A stretch of DNA of 64,000 nt from UBA6115 sp050952935. Its GTDB lineage: Bacteria; Bacillota; Clostridia; Christensenellales; Aristaeellaceae. Positions 17,933 through 26,942 of this stretch are shown piece after piece. Position 1 is the stretch's first letter; each line of letters starts with the position of its first letter. Location of the stretch: assembly GCA_050952935.1 (NCBI GenBank), contig JBMNLS010000002.1, positions 558,001 through 622,000 on the forward strand, read 5' to 3'. Below the pieces are notes generated by a model, which ran no database searches, was not told the DNA's origin, and saw only the letters and a program-made list of their open reading frames with translations. A program made the translations under genes and the position numbers.

Positions 17933-18880
17933 ATGAAAAAGTATTTTGTCACACTGCTGCTTCTGAGCATGCTCCTCACCGCCCTTGTTCCCGCGATGGC
18001 CCTTGGCGCAGCGCCGGCTTCCGGCAAACTGATGCTGTATTCCTCCCTGCCTGTTGCCCAGCTGGATCTGATGGTTGATATGTTCAATGAGAAGTATCCC
18101 AACATCACGGTAGACGTTTTTTCCGCGGGCAGCGAAGATGTGTTTGCCCGTGCCCGTGCTGAAGCCGGTGTGGCAGGGGGTCTGGTGCTGGGCGGCAGCT
18201 TGGAAGCCTTCCGGTCCGCGCAGGATCTGTTCACCGCCTATACGACGGCCAATGCCAAGGCTCTTCTTAACCAGTATGTTGCGGAAAGTGCCGCTTTCAC
18301 CCCGATCCAGCTGCATGTGAGCGCGCTGGTTGTCAATCGGGACCTGGCCAAGGAACTGGGCGTCAAGGTAAAGGGCTGGGAATCGCTGAAGGATGAGAGG
18401 CTGTCCGGCCGGGTGGCGTACATGGATCCTGCCGCGAGCTCTCCTGTGAGCGAACAGGCCGCCTTTGTGAGCAACTTTGCCAGAGCCGCCAACATCGCAT
18501 CTCCGTCAGCGCCTTCCTTTGTGCTCAACGCTGTGACCGCGGGCCAGTACGCTGTGGGGATAGTCAATGAAGAGAAGGCGATCGAGCGCAAGATGTCCGG
18601 AGCGAAGGTGGATGTGGTGTATGCCGCTGAAGGCGTGGCGATGGGCGCCTCCTACGCCGGCATCCTGACAGGCGTGGAGAATGAAGAAACTGCCAAGTTG
18701 TTCCTGGACTTCATCACCGGGAGAGAGTACCAGCAGGCAGCCGCTGATATGCTGCATCAGCGTTCAGTGCGGCGGGATGTAGACTTTGGCCTGAAGGGGA
18801 TCGCTTCAACAAAGAATCTGAAAGCGTTGGATATTGAGAGCATGGCGCTGCTGACTAGGATGCAGACAGCTACCAGGTGA
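17933..18880 (+). CDS. Fe(3+)/AfuA-type extracellular solute-binding protein, copy 2, orphan
   Basis: Encodes exactly the same 315-residue protein as 10483-11430, with the single base difference at 18100 silent. It keeps its own promoter, leader and terminator, so it should be expressed independently. Doubling the gene may raise the dose of a secreted binding protein that has no local transporter. It stands 294 bases upstream of the diguanylate cyclase that opens the exopolysaccharide cluster, just as copy 1 stands upstream of the HD-GYP operon; whether that placement matters is unknown. The perfect identity and the junction evidence point to a recent event. Confidence 0.88.
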   Translation: MKKYFVTLLLLSMLLTALVPAMALGAAPASGKLMLYSSLPVAQLDLMVDMFNEKYPNITVDVFSAGSEDVFARARAEAGVAGGLVLGGSLEAFRSAQDLFTAYTTANAKALLNQYVAESAAFTPIQLHVSALVVNRDLAKELGVKVKGWESLKDERLSGRVAYMDPAASSPVSEQAAFVSNFARAANIASPSAPSFVLNAVTAGQYAVGIVNEEKAIERKMSGAKVDVVYAAEGVAMGASYAGILTGVENEETAKLFLDFITGREYQQAAADMLHQRSVRRDVDFGLKGIASTKNLKALDIESMALLTRMQTATR

Positions 18881-18922
18881 AGGGCTATAATATAAGATAC
18901 GCTGAAATCCTGGATCGTATAC

Positions 18923-18951
18923 CGAACGCCGCGATAAGTTCGCGGCGTTCG
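18923..18951 (+). terminator. Terminator of copy 2
   Basis: 11-bp stem, 18923-18933 with 18941-18951, loop ATAAGTT, homologous to 11492-11520 with a compensatory A-T for G-C change in the third pair. Confidence 0.7.
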
Positions 18952-18989
18952 CCGGTAAACGAGGTGATCCGATTATTGCCCGACAGTGA

Positions 18990-19150
18990 GTAAGGAGCAG
19001 GATGATGAGTACGGCATCCAAAATCCCAGGGAGATTGATGCGCCTGCGTACCAAGGTGGTTGGCATCTTCCCAAAGTTGAATGCTACTTGAGATTGGTGA
19101 TGATCATTTGATAGAATACACAGCGGAGCTGGTTGGCAGCCCAATGATTA
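18990..19150 (+). pseudogene. Decayed C-terminal end of an IS256/mutator-type transposase
   Basis: Reading 19008-19094 gives STASKIPGRLMRLRTKVVGIFP, close to the pattern STNAIERLxREIRxRTKVVGIFPN found near the end of IS256-family transposases. After a frameshift the reading resumes as LIEYTAELVGSPM (about 19108-19146), like the LxEYSEExxGSRxY stretch that follows in intact proteins. Stops and frame changes show it is dead. No terminal inverted repeats were found. It lies directly right of duplication copy 2, which may have replaced most of the element. Assignment is from memory of the family. Confidence 0.5.
19088..19117 (+). promoter_or_regulatory. Candidate promoter of the c-di-GMP/exopolysaccharide cluster
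   Basis: TTGAGA (19088-19093), 18-bp spacer, TAGAAT (19112-19117), about 58 bases before the ATG at 19175. It lies within the transposase remnant, so the cluster may now be driven from decayed element DNA. Confidence 0.4.
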
Positions 19151-19174
19151 CTGCTACTGGAGAAGAAAACGTTC

Positions 19175-20269
19175 ATGAGAAGGAAACTGGAAGCGTTTTT
19201 ATATTGGCATTTGCCTAGCCATGCGCAAAGTGATAATGAGAAATTTTTGTATTTGATTTCGTTTGTTGCATCCACTTATGCCGTATCCATGCAGCTGTTT
19301 GTTTTGTTATTTTACCTTATCACTGGTGTTTTACCGTTATTTTACCTCTATCTGTGTGGCTTTCTGATTGATATATCGTTTTTTTGGCTGATCAAAAAAC
19401 GCAATTACTCGCTGTTCGGTATTCTGCTTTCCGGGGTCGTGATAGTTGAAACTCTGGTATCTGCAGTCTGTGTCGGCACTGACAATTTCATCATCGTGTA
19501 CCTAATTGTTACGCTTATGATGCAGATCATCATTCCCTATGCGAGAACCCGCTTTCGTATTCTGATGTCTGTTGTGTTGGGGTTCAGCATGATCGCTCTT
19601 GTTATTATTAACCATCACATTATTAACCGCCAAATGACGCCGATCTGGAATCTTGGAGAAGCCAATACCACGCTTGCCTTTTTTAATGTTCACTTGGCAT
19701 TTTTTGGCACCTTTATCCAGCTGACCGTAGGGAATTTCATTTGGGACGTGATTTGGAAAGCTAACCAGGAAGAGCTGAAAAAAAGCAAAAGCGACGCCAA
19801 CACGGATCCGCTGACTGGCCTTTTCAACCGCAGGTATGCGGATACGTTTTTCAGAAAGCTGATCACCGGCCAGCTTGAGCAGGATTGGTGCGTCGCCATG
19901 CTGGATATTGATGATTTCAAACTGCTCAATGATACCCACGGACATCAGGTTGGCGACGGCATATTGATGCAGATCAGCGATTTTATTAAAGCAAACCTGC
20001 GCAGAAGAGACCTTGTGTTTCGCTGGGGTGGGGAGGAGTTTTTGATTTTGTTAAAAGATGTTGAAGTCGATACCGCCTTTCATATCTTAGACAAGGTACG
20101 CGGCAAGCTTGAGCTGGAAAATCTTGAAATACATGATAAGGCTTTTAAAGTCACTGTAACAATTGGCGTTTGTCCTCTGGATATTCACCATGTGGAGCAG
20201 AGCATAGATACATGCGATCGACTTATGTACAAGGGAAAAGCTGCGGGAAAGAACAGGGTGGTCATGTAA
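19175..20269 (+). CDS. Membrane-bound diguanylate cyclase
   Basis: 364 residues. About six hydrophobic segments fill residues 25-200 and a C-terminal GGDEF domain follows (DANTDPLTGLFNRRYADTFF, then LDIDDFKLLNDTHGHQVGD). The active-site signature is an intact GGEEF at 285-289. An RxxD inhibitory site, RRRD at 276-279, stands exactly five residues upstream, so product inhibition by c-di-GMP is expected. The enzyme should make c-di-GMP from two GTP at the inner membrane face. The N-terminal sensor is not a family I can name. GGAG lies 12 bases before the ATG, a little far. It is the first gene of the cluster with the EAL phosphodiesterase and the GT2 polymerase, so it probably supplies the signal that activates polysaccharide synthesis. 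Confidence 0.92.
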   Translation: MRRKLEAFLYWHLPSHAQSDNEKFLYLISFVASTYAVSMQLFVLLFYLITGVLPLFYLYLCGFLIDISFFWLIKKRNYSLFGILLSGVVIVETLVSAVCVGTDNFIIVYLIVTLMMQIIIPYARTRFRILMSVVLGFSMIALVIINHHIINRQMTPIWNLGEANTTLAFFNVHLAFFGTFIQLTVGNFIWDVIWKANQEELKKSKSDANTDPLTGLFNRRYADTFFRKLITGQLEQDWCVAMLDIDDFKLLNDTHGHQVGDGILMQISDFIKANLRRRDLVFRWGGEEFLILLKDVEVDTAFHILDKVRGKLELENLEIHDKAFKVTVTIGVCPLDIHHVEQSIDTCDRLMYKGKAAGKNRVVM

Positions 20270-20374
20270 ATGTTTCAACGGGATTTTTTCTTTAACAACG
20301 GTTCCATCAATATCCGCGCAGTATTCCCGGAAGATCTGCGGTGTCTTGTCTGCGAGTCAAAAGGAGGATAGAAC

Positions 20375-23300
20375 GTGAATTACGATGTCATCCTATCGAT
20401 TGTAATATATGTATGCGGCTGTTTTTATATGGCCTTCAGCGCAAGCAGAATAGCGGGTTATGTCAATAACAAAATAAATTGGCTGCTTGTAACGTTTGGA
20501 AGTTTATTGTCAAGCTGCTCATTTTCACTTTCTATTTCAAATTCAGTTGCCACAGCAGAAGCAAGCGCTTTCTGGAGGGCATGGTCCGTCATCGGCTGGG
20601 GAAGTTTAAACAGCTTTTTACTCCATTTTATTCTGATTCTCACAAAAAAGGAACGCCGATTCAATAAGCGAAGCATGCTGATCATGCTTTATCTGCCCGC
20701 TTTGATTAATGTTATTCTTATTGGCCCCTATGGGTTTTTTTCAGAGCGGCACTATCAAATGGTGCAGACGGATTTTGGCTGGGTGAACATGGCTCCCATG
20801 CATGCTATGAGCATTTGGCTCAACGCATATTACATCGTTTTTTCGATTGCAAGCATTATTTTGCTTATTCAGTGGTGGAGAAGCATTGGGCCTCGTGCCC
20901 CTGAAAAGCGGGAGGCAAGACGTTTCATCCTATCTGTTCTGTTTTTCTTCCTGATAGAAGCTGTGATCAGTATTTTGCCTGGCATTTTTGGAAAAAAGTC
21001 TTTTCTGCCATTGACCACCGTTTTATTTATCGTTCCGATCATCATGCTGTTTGCCGTATTGAAAAAATTAGGGTTTATTGAACCCTATAAGAAGGTATTC
21101 CGGTTACAGGAGCACTCAGAAAGTCTAACGGATGACCGGTCGCGTTTGTTTAAAGCCGTAACAGTTATATTCGAGGTGAGCGGCGCACTATCCTTCCTGG
21201 TTGGTTATTTCAGCATGAAAAACGACTTGGGACGGGAACTTTTTCATGCCGGGTCTTTGTTGTTGATGGGAATAACTGTTCGATCTATTCCATCCATAAC
21301 GAAAAAGCATGCCGTCCAGAACACCATTTTCCTGGCAGTATCCATGTTGGGTGTGATGTATTTTGTGATAGCAAATGCTGCAACAGGAGCGTTAACAGTT
21401 TGGACAGTATACATGTTGTTTTTGCTGTTTACCGTCATTCTTGACAGCACAAAACATGCCTATTTCTTTACGGCGCTATACGTGATCGTCCAGGTTGTTT
21501 TTTGGATAGTGCGCCCGGAAATTTCTGTCATCATTGACGGAAGTGAGTATCTAATAAGAATCATTATTATTATGCTTTCTTTTGTTACTGTGCGATATCT
21601 GACAAAGGAATATGCTTCAAAGATAGAAGGGTTTCAAAGGCTTGCAAGGGAACAAAGAGTGCTTGAGAAAATCTCTTCCAGTTTTATTTCGGTTAATAAT
21701 GAAAACGCTTATGAGAAAATTGATAAAATGTTTGAAACGGCTGTCGAAATACTTGAGTTTAGTCAGGCGTTTTTAATCGAATTCGACAAGGATTACGAAG
21801 ATGCAACCATTGTGAGCATATATAAGAAAGACGTTGAGAACGAGTCATTTTCCTATCACCTGGGAATGAAGCTTAAGGTGAAAAATTCACCCATGTTTCA
21901 GTCTCTGCTGGATCAAAAAACATCCCTAATCTGTGAAGACACCACTGATATTTCCTTTGATGTAGTTGGAAGGTATAGAGATTATATCAAGGCAAGAGGA
22001 GTCAATTCTTTTTTTGCAGTACCAGTAGAAATTGACAATGAAATAGGCGGCGTATTGATTGTTGAATACAATGAGCGGATGGATGATCTAAGCCTTGCGG
22101 AAAGCCGATTGAACTTTTTGAGAATTATTGCCAATATACTGGGAGACGCGAGGAAAAAGATTCTGTTTGAAGAAAGGCTATATCATTTCGCATATTTTGA
22201 TGAAGCCACAAAATTGGCGAACAGAAACATGCTGAGAAAAAGGCTGGGGCAGCTTATTCATGACAGAAAGGGATCAGAGAAAATAGCCATTATAGACATT
22301 GAACTTGAGAACCTGAGGATGATCAACGATACTTTTGGTCACAGCATAGGAGAGCAGATCATGATCAAATCGGCGGCGATTCTCGAACATATGTTTAAGG
22401 AATGCTGTGATATCTCAAGGGCAAGCGAAGGAAGGTTTGTTGTTGTTCTGCCTCGTGTAAAAAACAATGAGCAGATCGAGGAGTTCACAAAGAGATTGCT
22501 GGATTCTTTCTCTCATCCTGTATTACCCCAGACAGGAATAGAAGCATTATTTGTTACTGTCAATATAGGTATATCCGTGTATCCGGATGATGGAAGAGAT
22601 GCCGATACGCTCTTGAAGAATGCCGATCTGGCAAGATATGAAGCAAACAACAGCAATGAGAAGGTTGTTTACTACACGGAACGACTGGAAAACCATATTG
22701 CGGAAAACACCTTGTTCACGAACAGGCTGTTTAGATCGCTGGAAAACAAAGAGTTTTTCTTGGAGTTTCAACCTCAGATCAGCTGTTATACGGGGAAGAC
22801 CGCCGGCATTGAAGCCTTGCTCAGATGGACGAGCGACGGCAGCAAGAGAGTGTCTCCGGATAGGTTTATCCCCATCCTTGAGCAAACGGGATTGATCTAT
22901 GATGTGGGACTCTGGGTGCTGGAACAAACGCTTCAAGAGCATAACAGGCTGATTGCAAAGGGTTTTCCGTCTCTTCGCGTTTCTGTGAACCTGTCGGTTG
23001 TACAATTCCAGGGAGAAGATTTTATTCCTGATTTTACGAACATCATAAAGAATAGCGGTGTAAACCCGAAACATATCGAGCTGGAAATTACGGAAAGCCT
23101 GTTCTCTAAAAACCCTAAGGATGTACTTGACAAACTGTACAAATTGAAGGAGTTGGGAGTAAGAATTGCCATAGATGATTTCGGCAAAGGGTACTCATCA
23201 TTAAACCGGTTGAAGCTGGTGCCTTTTGACAGAATCAAAATAGACAAAGAAATCATCGACTATATCGATTTGGAAAGAAAAAAAGCGCCCATAACGGAAA

Positions 23301-23494
23301 GCATTATTCTATTAGCCAGATCCTTCCGCGCGGCTATTACAGCGGAGGGTGTGGAAACAAAGGAGCAGGCGGATTTTTTAAGAAGCATAACCTGTGACGA
23401 AATACAAGGGTACTATTATTCAAGGCCCCTGTCGGTGGAAGCACTGGAAGAATTTCTCAAAAAGGAATCACGCGGACATCATCCGGCGAATTAG
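20375..23494 (+). CDS. 7TM-GAF-degenerate GGDEF-EAL protein, probable c-di-GMP phosphodiesterase
   Basis: 1,039 residues. The N-terminal 230 residues resemble the 7TM sensor of histidine kinases; a second group of hydrophobic segments lies at about 260-410; a GAF domain at about 430-600; a GGDEF domain at about 610-770 whose signature has decayed to SEGRF; and an EAL domain from about 785. The EAL part keeps its catalytic landmarks: E813-A-L-L-R-W, NLSVVQF, ELEITES, IDDFGKGYSS, KIDKEII, EGVETKEQ and QGYYYSRPL. It should hydrolyse c-di-GMP to pGpG. The GTG start at 20375 has an excellent AGGAGG (20362-20367) 7 bases upstream. Pairing with the cyclase at 19175 gives the cluster its own make-and-break module. 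The gap 20270-20374 holds nothing recognised. Confidence 0.92.
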   Translation: MNYDVILSIVIYVCGCFYMAFSASRIAGYVNNKINWLLVTFGSLLSSCSFSLSISNSVATAEASAFWRAWSVIGWGSLNSFLLHFILILTKKERRFNKRSMLIMLYLPALINVILIGPYGFFSERHYQMVQTDFGWVNMAPMHAMSIWLNAYYIVFSIASIILLIQWWRSIGPRAPEKREARRFILSVLFFFLIEAVISILPGIFGKKSFLPLTTVLFIVPIIMLFAVLKKLGFIEPYKKVFRLQEHSESLTDDRSRLFKAVTVIFEVSGALSFLVGYFSMKNDLGRELFHAGSLLLMGITVRSIPSITKKHAVQNTIFLAVSMLGVMYFVIANAATGALTVWTVYMLFLLFTVILDSTKHAYFFTALYVIVQVVFWIVRPEISVIIDGSEYLIRIIIIMLSFVTVRYLTKEYASKIEGFQRLAREQRVLEKISSSFISVNNENAYEKIDKMFETAVEILEFSQAFLIEFDKDYEDATIVSIYKKDVENESFSYHLGMKLKVKNSPMFQSLLDQKTSLICEDTTDISFDVVGRYRDYIKARGVNSFFAVPVEIDNEIGGVLIVEYNERMDDLSLAESRLNFLRIIANILGDARKKILFEERLYHFAYFDEATKLANRNMLRKRLGQLIHDRKGSEKIAIIDIELENLRMINDTFGHSIGEQIMIKSAAILEHMFKECCDISRASEGRFVVVLPRVKNNEQIEEFTKRLLDSFSHPVLPQTGIEALFVTVNIGISVYPDDGRDADTLLKNADLARYEANNSNEKVVYYTERLENHIAENTLFTNRLFRSLENKEFFLEFQPQISCYTGKTAGIEALLRWTSDGSKRVSPDRFIPILEQTGLIYDVGLWVLEQTLQEHNRLIAKGFPSLRVSVNLSVVQFQGEDFIPDFTNIIKNSGVNPKHIELEITESLFSKNPKDVLDKLYKLKELGVRIAIDDFGKGYSSLNRLKLVPFDRIKIDKEIIDYIDLERKKAPITESIILLARSFRAAITAEGVETKEQADFLRSITCDEIQGYYYSRPLSVEALEEFLKKESRGHHPAN

Positions 23495-23568
23495 GATAAA
23501 ACGTGTCAAACAAAACTGATATGTATAAAAGCCTTTAAAAAAAGCCGGAATCCGAAGGAGAAAAACTG

Positions 23569-24456
23569 TTGATTAGTGAGTATTCATTTGAACATGCTAT
23601 AACCAAGCAGATTTTCAATGCGCTCAGGGCGCATGTGGTACGTTCCAGAGCTGCGATTACAGTTGTTTTTCTGGGCCTTTGCAATGAATCCGAATTTGAT
23701 ACGGAGAAGCTGCCGGAGGCAGCGGAGCGCATAACCAATTTTTTGAAGAATAAAACCAGAAAGACCGATTTTGTTTTTAAATTTTCCGGTCAGCTTAAAT
23801 GGTTTATTATTCTGTCCCAAAGCGGCGAAAGAGAGGCGGCTGCATTTCTTCGCCGTTTGTACATGTCGGTAAAAACCACAGATACTCCTGTTTTTGAGAA
23901 TCATGAGCTTTTGTTTTCCGCCGGTGTAGCGGAAATAGGCAATGATGAGGGCGCTTTTGAAGAATTGATTGCAGACGGCGTGTCGGCATTGGCAAAAAGC
24001 TTAAGCAAAGGGTCTGAGCAGATAGAATATATAACTGCCTATAAAAAAAGACCCGTGGAAACGGTCAGGGTCAGCATTTTGGAGGAAAATGCTGTTTTCC
24101 GCAATGTGCTTTACCGGACAATCGACAATTTGAGCTTGGATCATTTTGAAACGGAAATAAAAGAATTTCAAGATGGTTATGAGTTTCTGGAATCCAATTG
24201 GTATCGTTCCAGCCATGCCCATCTCGTCATTACGAATGATATACTCTCCCGTCAAAGCGGATTGGATGTATTGCATAAGCTTCGCATGTTGCCCAATAAC
24301 AAAAGGTTTATTGTCTTTATGATGACCAAAAGAAGCTCGGAAGAGGACATGATTTATGCTTATGAAAGCGGTGCGGATAATTACTTTGTTAAACCCTTTA
24401 ATCTGCGACTATTAGAGGTGGAAATAAAAAGGACCTTTGAAAGGTTATGGTCATGA
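23569..24456 (+). CDS. Degenerate GGDEF-like domain fused to a C-terminal response-regulator receiver
   Basis: 295 residues from a TTG start, 8 bases after GAAGGAG (23554-23560). Residues 1-150 have the size and layout of a GGDEF domain, with TDFVFKFSGQLKWFIIL at the signature position, so no GG[DE]EF remains and no enzyme activity is expected. Residues 160-290 form a receiver domain: acidic pair in SILEEN, phospho-acceptor Asp224 in ITNDIL, MMTKRSSEED for the switch Thr, and Lys275 in YFVKPF. Receiver last and GGDEF first is the reverse of the usual order. It may be a phosphorylation-dependent adaptor for the polymerase. It overlaps the next gene (ATGA), so the two are probably translated together. 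Confidence 0.7.
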   Translation: MISEYSFEHAITKQIFNALRAHVVRSRAAITVVFLGLCNESEFDTEKLPEAAERITNFLKNKTRKTDFVFKFSGQLKWFIILSQSGEREAAAFLRRLYMSVKTTDTPVFENHELLFSAGVAEIGNDEGAFEELIADGVSALAKSLSKGSEQIEYITAYKKRPVETVRVSILEENAVFRNVLYRTIDNLSLDHFETEIKEFQDGYEFLESNWYRSSHAHLVITNDILSRQSGLDVLHKLRMLPNNKRFIVFMMTKRSSEEDMIYAYESGADNYFVKPFNLRLLEVEIKRTFERLWS

Positions 24457-25493
24457 TAGAGATATCAATTGACACTTTAATTAAAGGCATTGGCGTTTTG
24501 TCTTTTATATTGGCAGTTTTAAGTGTTCATATCGTCATAAAAAGCATGAAAGAAAAAGCCGTTGCCAACAAAATAAAGGCATACATACAAAGCAAACAAG
24601 ACCTGTGGTACCGGTATTTCAATGATGAAATGGCCTTATCCAAGGAACTGATCCCCCATAACGATATTGAAATGAAAGCCGTAGAGGAAATTTTCCTTGC
24701 TTATATAAAAAATATCTCCAATTCAAGCATCAGGGAGAAAATCCGGCAATTTTCCAATCAATATTTAAGACAATATTACTTAAGCCTCCTTTTAAGCAAA
24801 AAATGGAGCTTAAGAATGAACACTCTGTACCGGATTATTGACTTTGGAATAGATTCCTTGGCTGTTGAATGTCAGAAACTGGGGGGAAAAGCTAAATTGT
24901 CCCCGGAGGAGCGTTTTCAGCTGCTGATCATTCGTTCTATTTTTGATGAAGCCGGTTTTATCAAGGAATTTGCGCATTTATCAATGAAGCTCTCCGAATA
25001 TGAATATAAAAAATTGCTGATCGGCTTAAACTCGGAAATTCTTGAACAGTTGACTTATCAAATGAACGAGTTTCCAGAAATATATCAATATTACTTCGTT
25101 GATATTCTGGGAATCAGCCGAAATCTTGACTTTATGCCATTTTTGGAGAACAATCTCAACCACGAAAACCCGGAAATCCGTATTCGCTCCTTAAAAGCCA
25201 TTAACGAAATAGGCGTTGTTGCAAACCTGGATAAGTACAAGCTGTTCTTAAACTCTCCCATATGGGAAGAGCGCTTAATGCTGGCTAAGCTTTTTGGGGC
25301 TTTTCCCCTGGAGCAGGTATATCCGTATTTGGAAGCATTGTTACAGGATGAAAATTGGTGGGTGCGTTCCCAGGCCGCTCAAACCATTGGCAGGAGCAAG
25401 GATGGCAAGTCCAGGCTGAAGATGTTTATCGCAACCGCTCAAGATCAATATGCCATTGAGATGGCTCGTGAAGTGCTGGGAGGGGAGTGCTGA
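24453..25493 (+). CDS. Membrane-anchored HEAT-like repeat protein of the exopolysaccharide cluster
   Basis: 346 residues. One N-terminal membrane segment (about 8-30, GVLSFILAVLSVHIVI) is followed by an all-helical cytoplasmic region. Its C-terminal third contains HEAT-type repeats (NHENPEIRIRSLKAINEIG, DENWWVRSQAAQTIGRSKDG). ATG 24453 is preferred over 24447 because GAAAGG stands 8 bases before it. It overlaps the receiver-protein gene and lies 3 bases from the GT2 polymerase gene. HEAT scaffolds mediate protein contacts, so a role linking the signalling adaptor to the polymerase at the membrane is plausible but inferred. I know no characterised function for it. Confidence 0.65.
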   Translation: MIEISIDTLIKGIGVLSFILAVLSVHIVIKSMKEKAVANKIKAYIQSKQDLWYRYFNDEMALSKELIPHNDIEMKAVEEIFLAYIKNISNSSIREKIRQFSNQYLRQYYLSLLLSKKWSLRMNTLYRIIDFGIDSLAVECQKLGGKAKLSPEERFQLLIIRSIFDEAGFIKEFAHLSMKLSEYEYKKLLIGLNSEILEQLTYQMNEFPEIYQYYFVDILGISRNLDFMPFLENNLNHENPEIRIRSLKAINEIGVVANLDKYKLFLNSPIWEERLMLAKLFGAFPLEQVYPYLEALLQDENWWVRSQAAQTIGRSKDGKSRLKMFIATAQDQYAIEMAREVLGGEC

Positions 25494-25496
25494 TCA

Positions 25497-26942
25497 ATGA
25501 GTACAATAGCAAATTATTTTATGATGTTTTTCGGTGGTTTTATATTGGTATATATGCTTGGCATCATTACGGCATATACCAGCATGTTGATATTCGCGTT
25601 TGTTGAACTGCGCAAGCAATATAAATTAGACAAGAATGCCTCAGACGAGGATTATATAGACGCATTTTATTATAAACCGCTTTCCGTCATCATACCTGCG
25701 TACAATGAGGAAGTAGGCATTGTGGACAGCGTTCGGTCTGCGCTGAATCTGAAGTATCCCCAAACCGAGTTGATTATCGTCAACGATGGTTCCAAAGATC
25801 AGACTCAACAGGTTGTCATAGAGCAGTTTCAGATGAAAAAGATTCCCAAGGTAGTTAAAAAACAAATCGAATGCAAGCCGATTCTCCAGGTCTACCAATC
25901 GGAAATTCATCACAATCTATACTTAATAGAAAAAGAGAACGGCGGGAAAGCTGATGCCCTGAATGCAGGCATAAACTTTGCCAAATACCCCTATTTTTGT
26001 TCTATTGACGGGGACTCCATTTTAGACGAAAAATCCCTGTTGCGAGTGATGAAACCGATTATTATATCAAACGAAGAGGTCATCGCCGCCGGAGGCAATG
26101 TTCGTATCGCTAATGGCCTTGATGTCCAATGGGGTTCAGTATATCAGAAAGGTTTACCTAATCGCCCCTTGGTTTTAATGCAAATCATTGAATACACAAG
26201 GGCTTTCATGATGGGGAGAATCGCTTTAGCCAAATTCAATCTGATCCTCATCATTTCCGGGGCTTTCAGCGTGTTTGCTAAAAAGTGGGTTGTTGAAGCG
26301 GGGGGATATTCTGTCCAAACGATTGGTGAAGATATGGAACTGATTGTTAAGCTGCACCGATTTCTGTACGAAAATAAATTAAAGAAAAGAATTGTATTTG
26401 TCCCTGATCCCGTATGCTGGACAGAAGCCCCGGAAAGCCTTGGTATATTAAGAAAACAGCGCAGAAGATGGCATCAGGGGTTAATTGAGAGCCTGGTAAA
26501 ACATAAAAAAATGACCTTAAACCCCAAATATGGAAAAATCGGCATGATTTCTTTTCCTTATTTTTGGCTGGTGGAATGCTTTGGACCGCTGATTGAGCTG
26601 GGTGGCTATCTATATATGGTTGTGGCTTTCCTTTCAGGCAAATTTTATTTCGAATTTGCCATCTTATTAGCTTTGTTGTTTATTTTGTATGGTTCTGTTC
26701 TTTCTGCTTTTTCCATCTTGATGGAGACCTGGAGTGTGAACATTTATTCGGGGATAAAGAATTTTTTCAGGTTAATTCTTATCTCTTTAACGGAGGCTTT
26801 CTGGTATAGGCCTTTAACCCTGGTTTGGAGATGCGAAGCGTTTATACAGGTTCTTTTGGGGCGCAAAAGCTGGGGCAACATGCAAAGGGTGGGGCTTTCA
26901 AAAAAAACTGCTCAGAGCAAGGGGAGCGATCAATCTAAATGA
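25497..26942 (+). CDS. Processive family 2 glycosyltransferase, exopolysaccharide synthase (PgaC/BcsA-like)
   Basis: 481 residues. An N-terminal membrane segment (about 5-35) precedes a GT-A catalytic domain with D97 in VNDGSK, the D171-G-D173 metal site, E278-D279 in the TIGEDME motif, and Q321RRRW325, the QxxRW mark of processive synthases. Three or four membrane segments follow (about 345-450). It should polymerise a nucleotide-sugar-derived glycan and move it across the membrane. The sugar is not predictable; poly-GlcNAc and beta-glucan synthases share these motifs. There is no PilZ domain, so c-di-GMP control must come through another protein, perhaps the receiver or repeat proteins just upstream. 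It overlaps the next gene by 4 bases. Confidence 0.9.
   Translation: MSTIANYFMMFFGGFILVYMLGIITAYTSMLIFAFVELRKQYKLDKNASDEDYIDAFYYKPLSVIIPAYNEEVGIVDSVRSALNLKYPQTELIIVNDGSKDQTQQVVIEQFQMKKIPKVVKKQIECKPILQVYQSEIHHNLYLIEKENGGKADALNAGINFAKYPYFCSIDGDSILDEKSLLRVMKPIIISNEEVIAAGGNVRIANGLDVQWGSVYQKGLPNRPLVLMQIIEYTRAFMMGRIALAKFNLILIISGAFSVFAKKWVVEAGGYSVQTIGEDMELIVKLHRFLYENKLKKRIVFVPDPVCWTEAPESLGILRKQRRRWHQGLIESLVKHKKMTLNPKYGKIGMISFPYFWLVECFGPLIELGGYLYMVVAFLSGKFYFEFAILLALLFILYGSVLSAFSILMETWSVNIYSGIKNFFRLILISLTEAFWYRPLTLVWRCEAFIQVLLGRKSWGNMQRVGLSKKTAQSKGSDQSK

Larger units (their letters stand above)
17716..18909 (+). repeat. 1,194-bp segmental duplication, copy 2
   Basis: Same unit as 10266-11459, with promoter (17826-17853), leader (17858-17932) and complete gene; one base differs (C at 18100). 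Beyond it, a mismatch at 18910 and a 19-bp deletion relative to copy 1, between direct ATACC repeats, precede the terminator. It is flanked by a severed reading frame on the left and a transposase remnant on the right. Confidence 0.97.
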
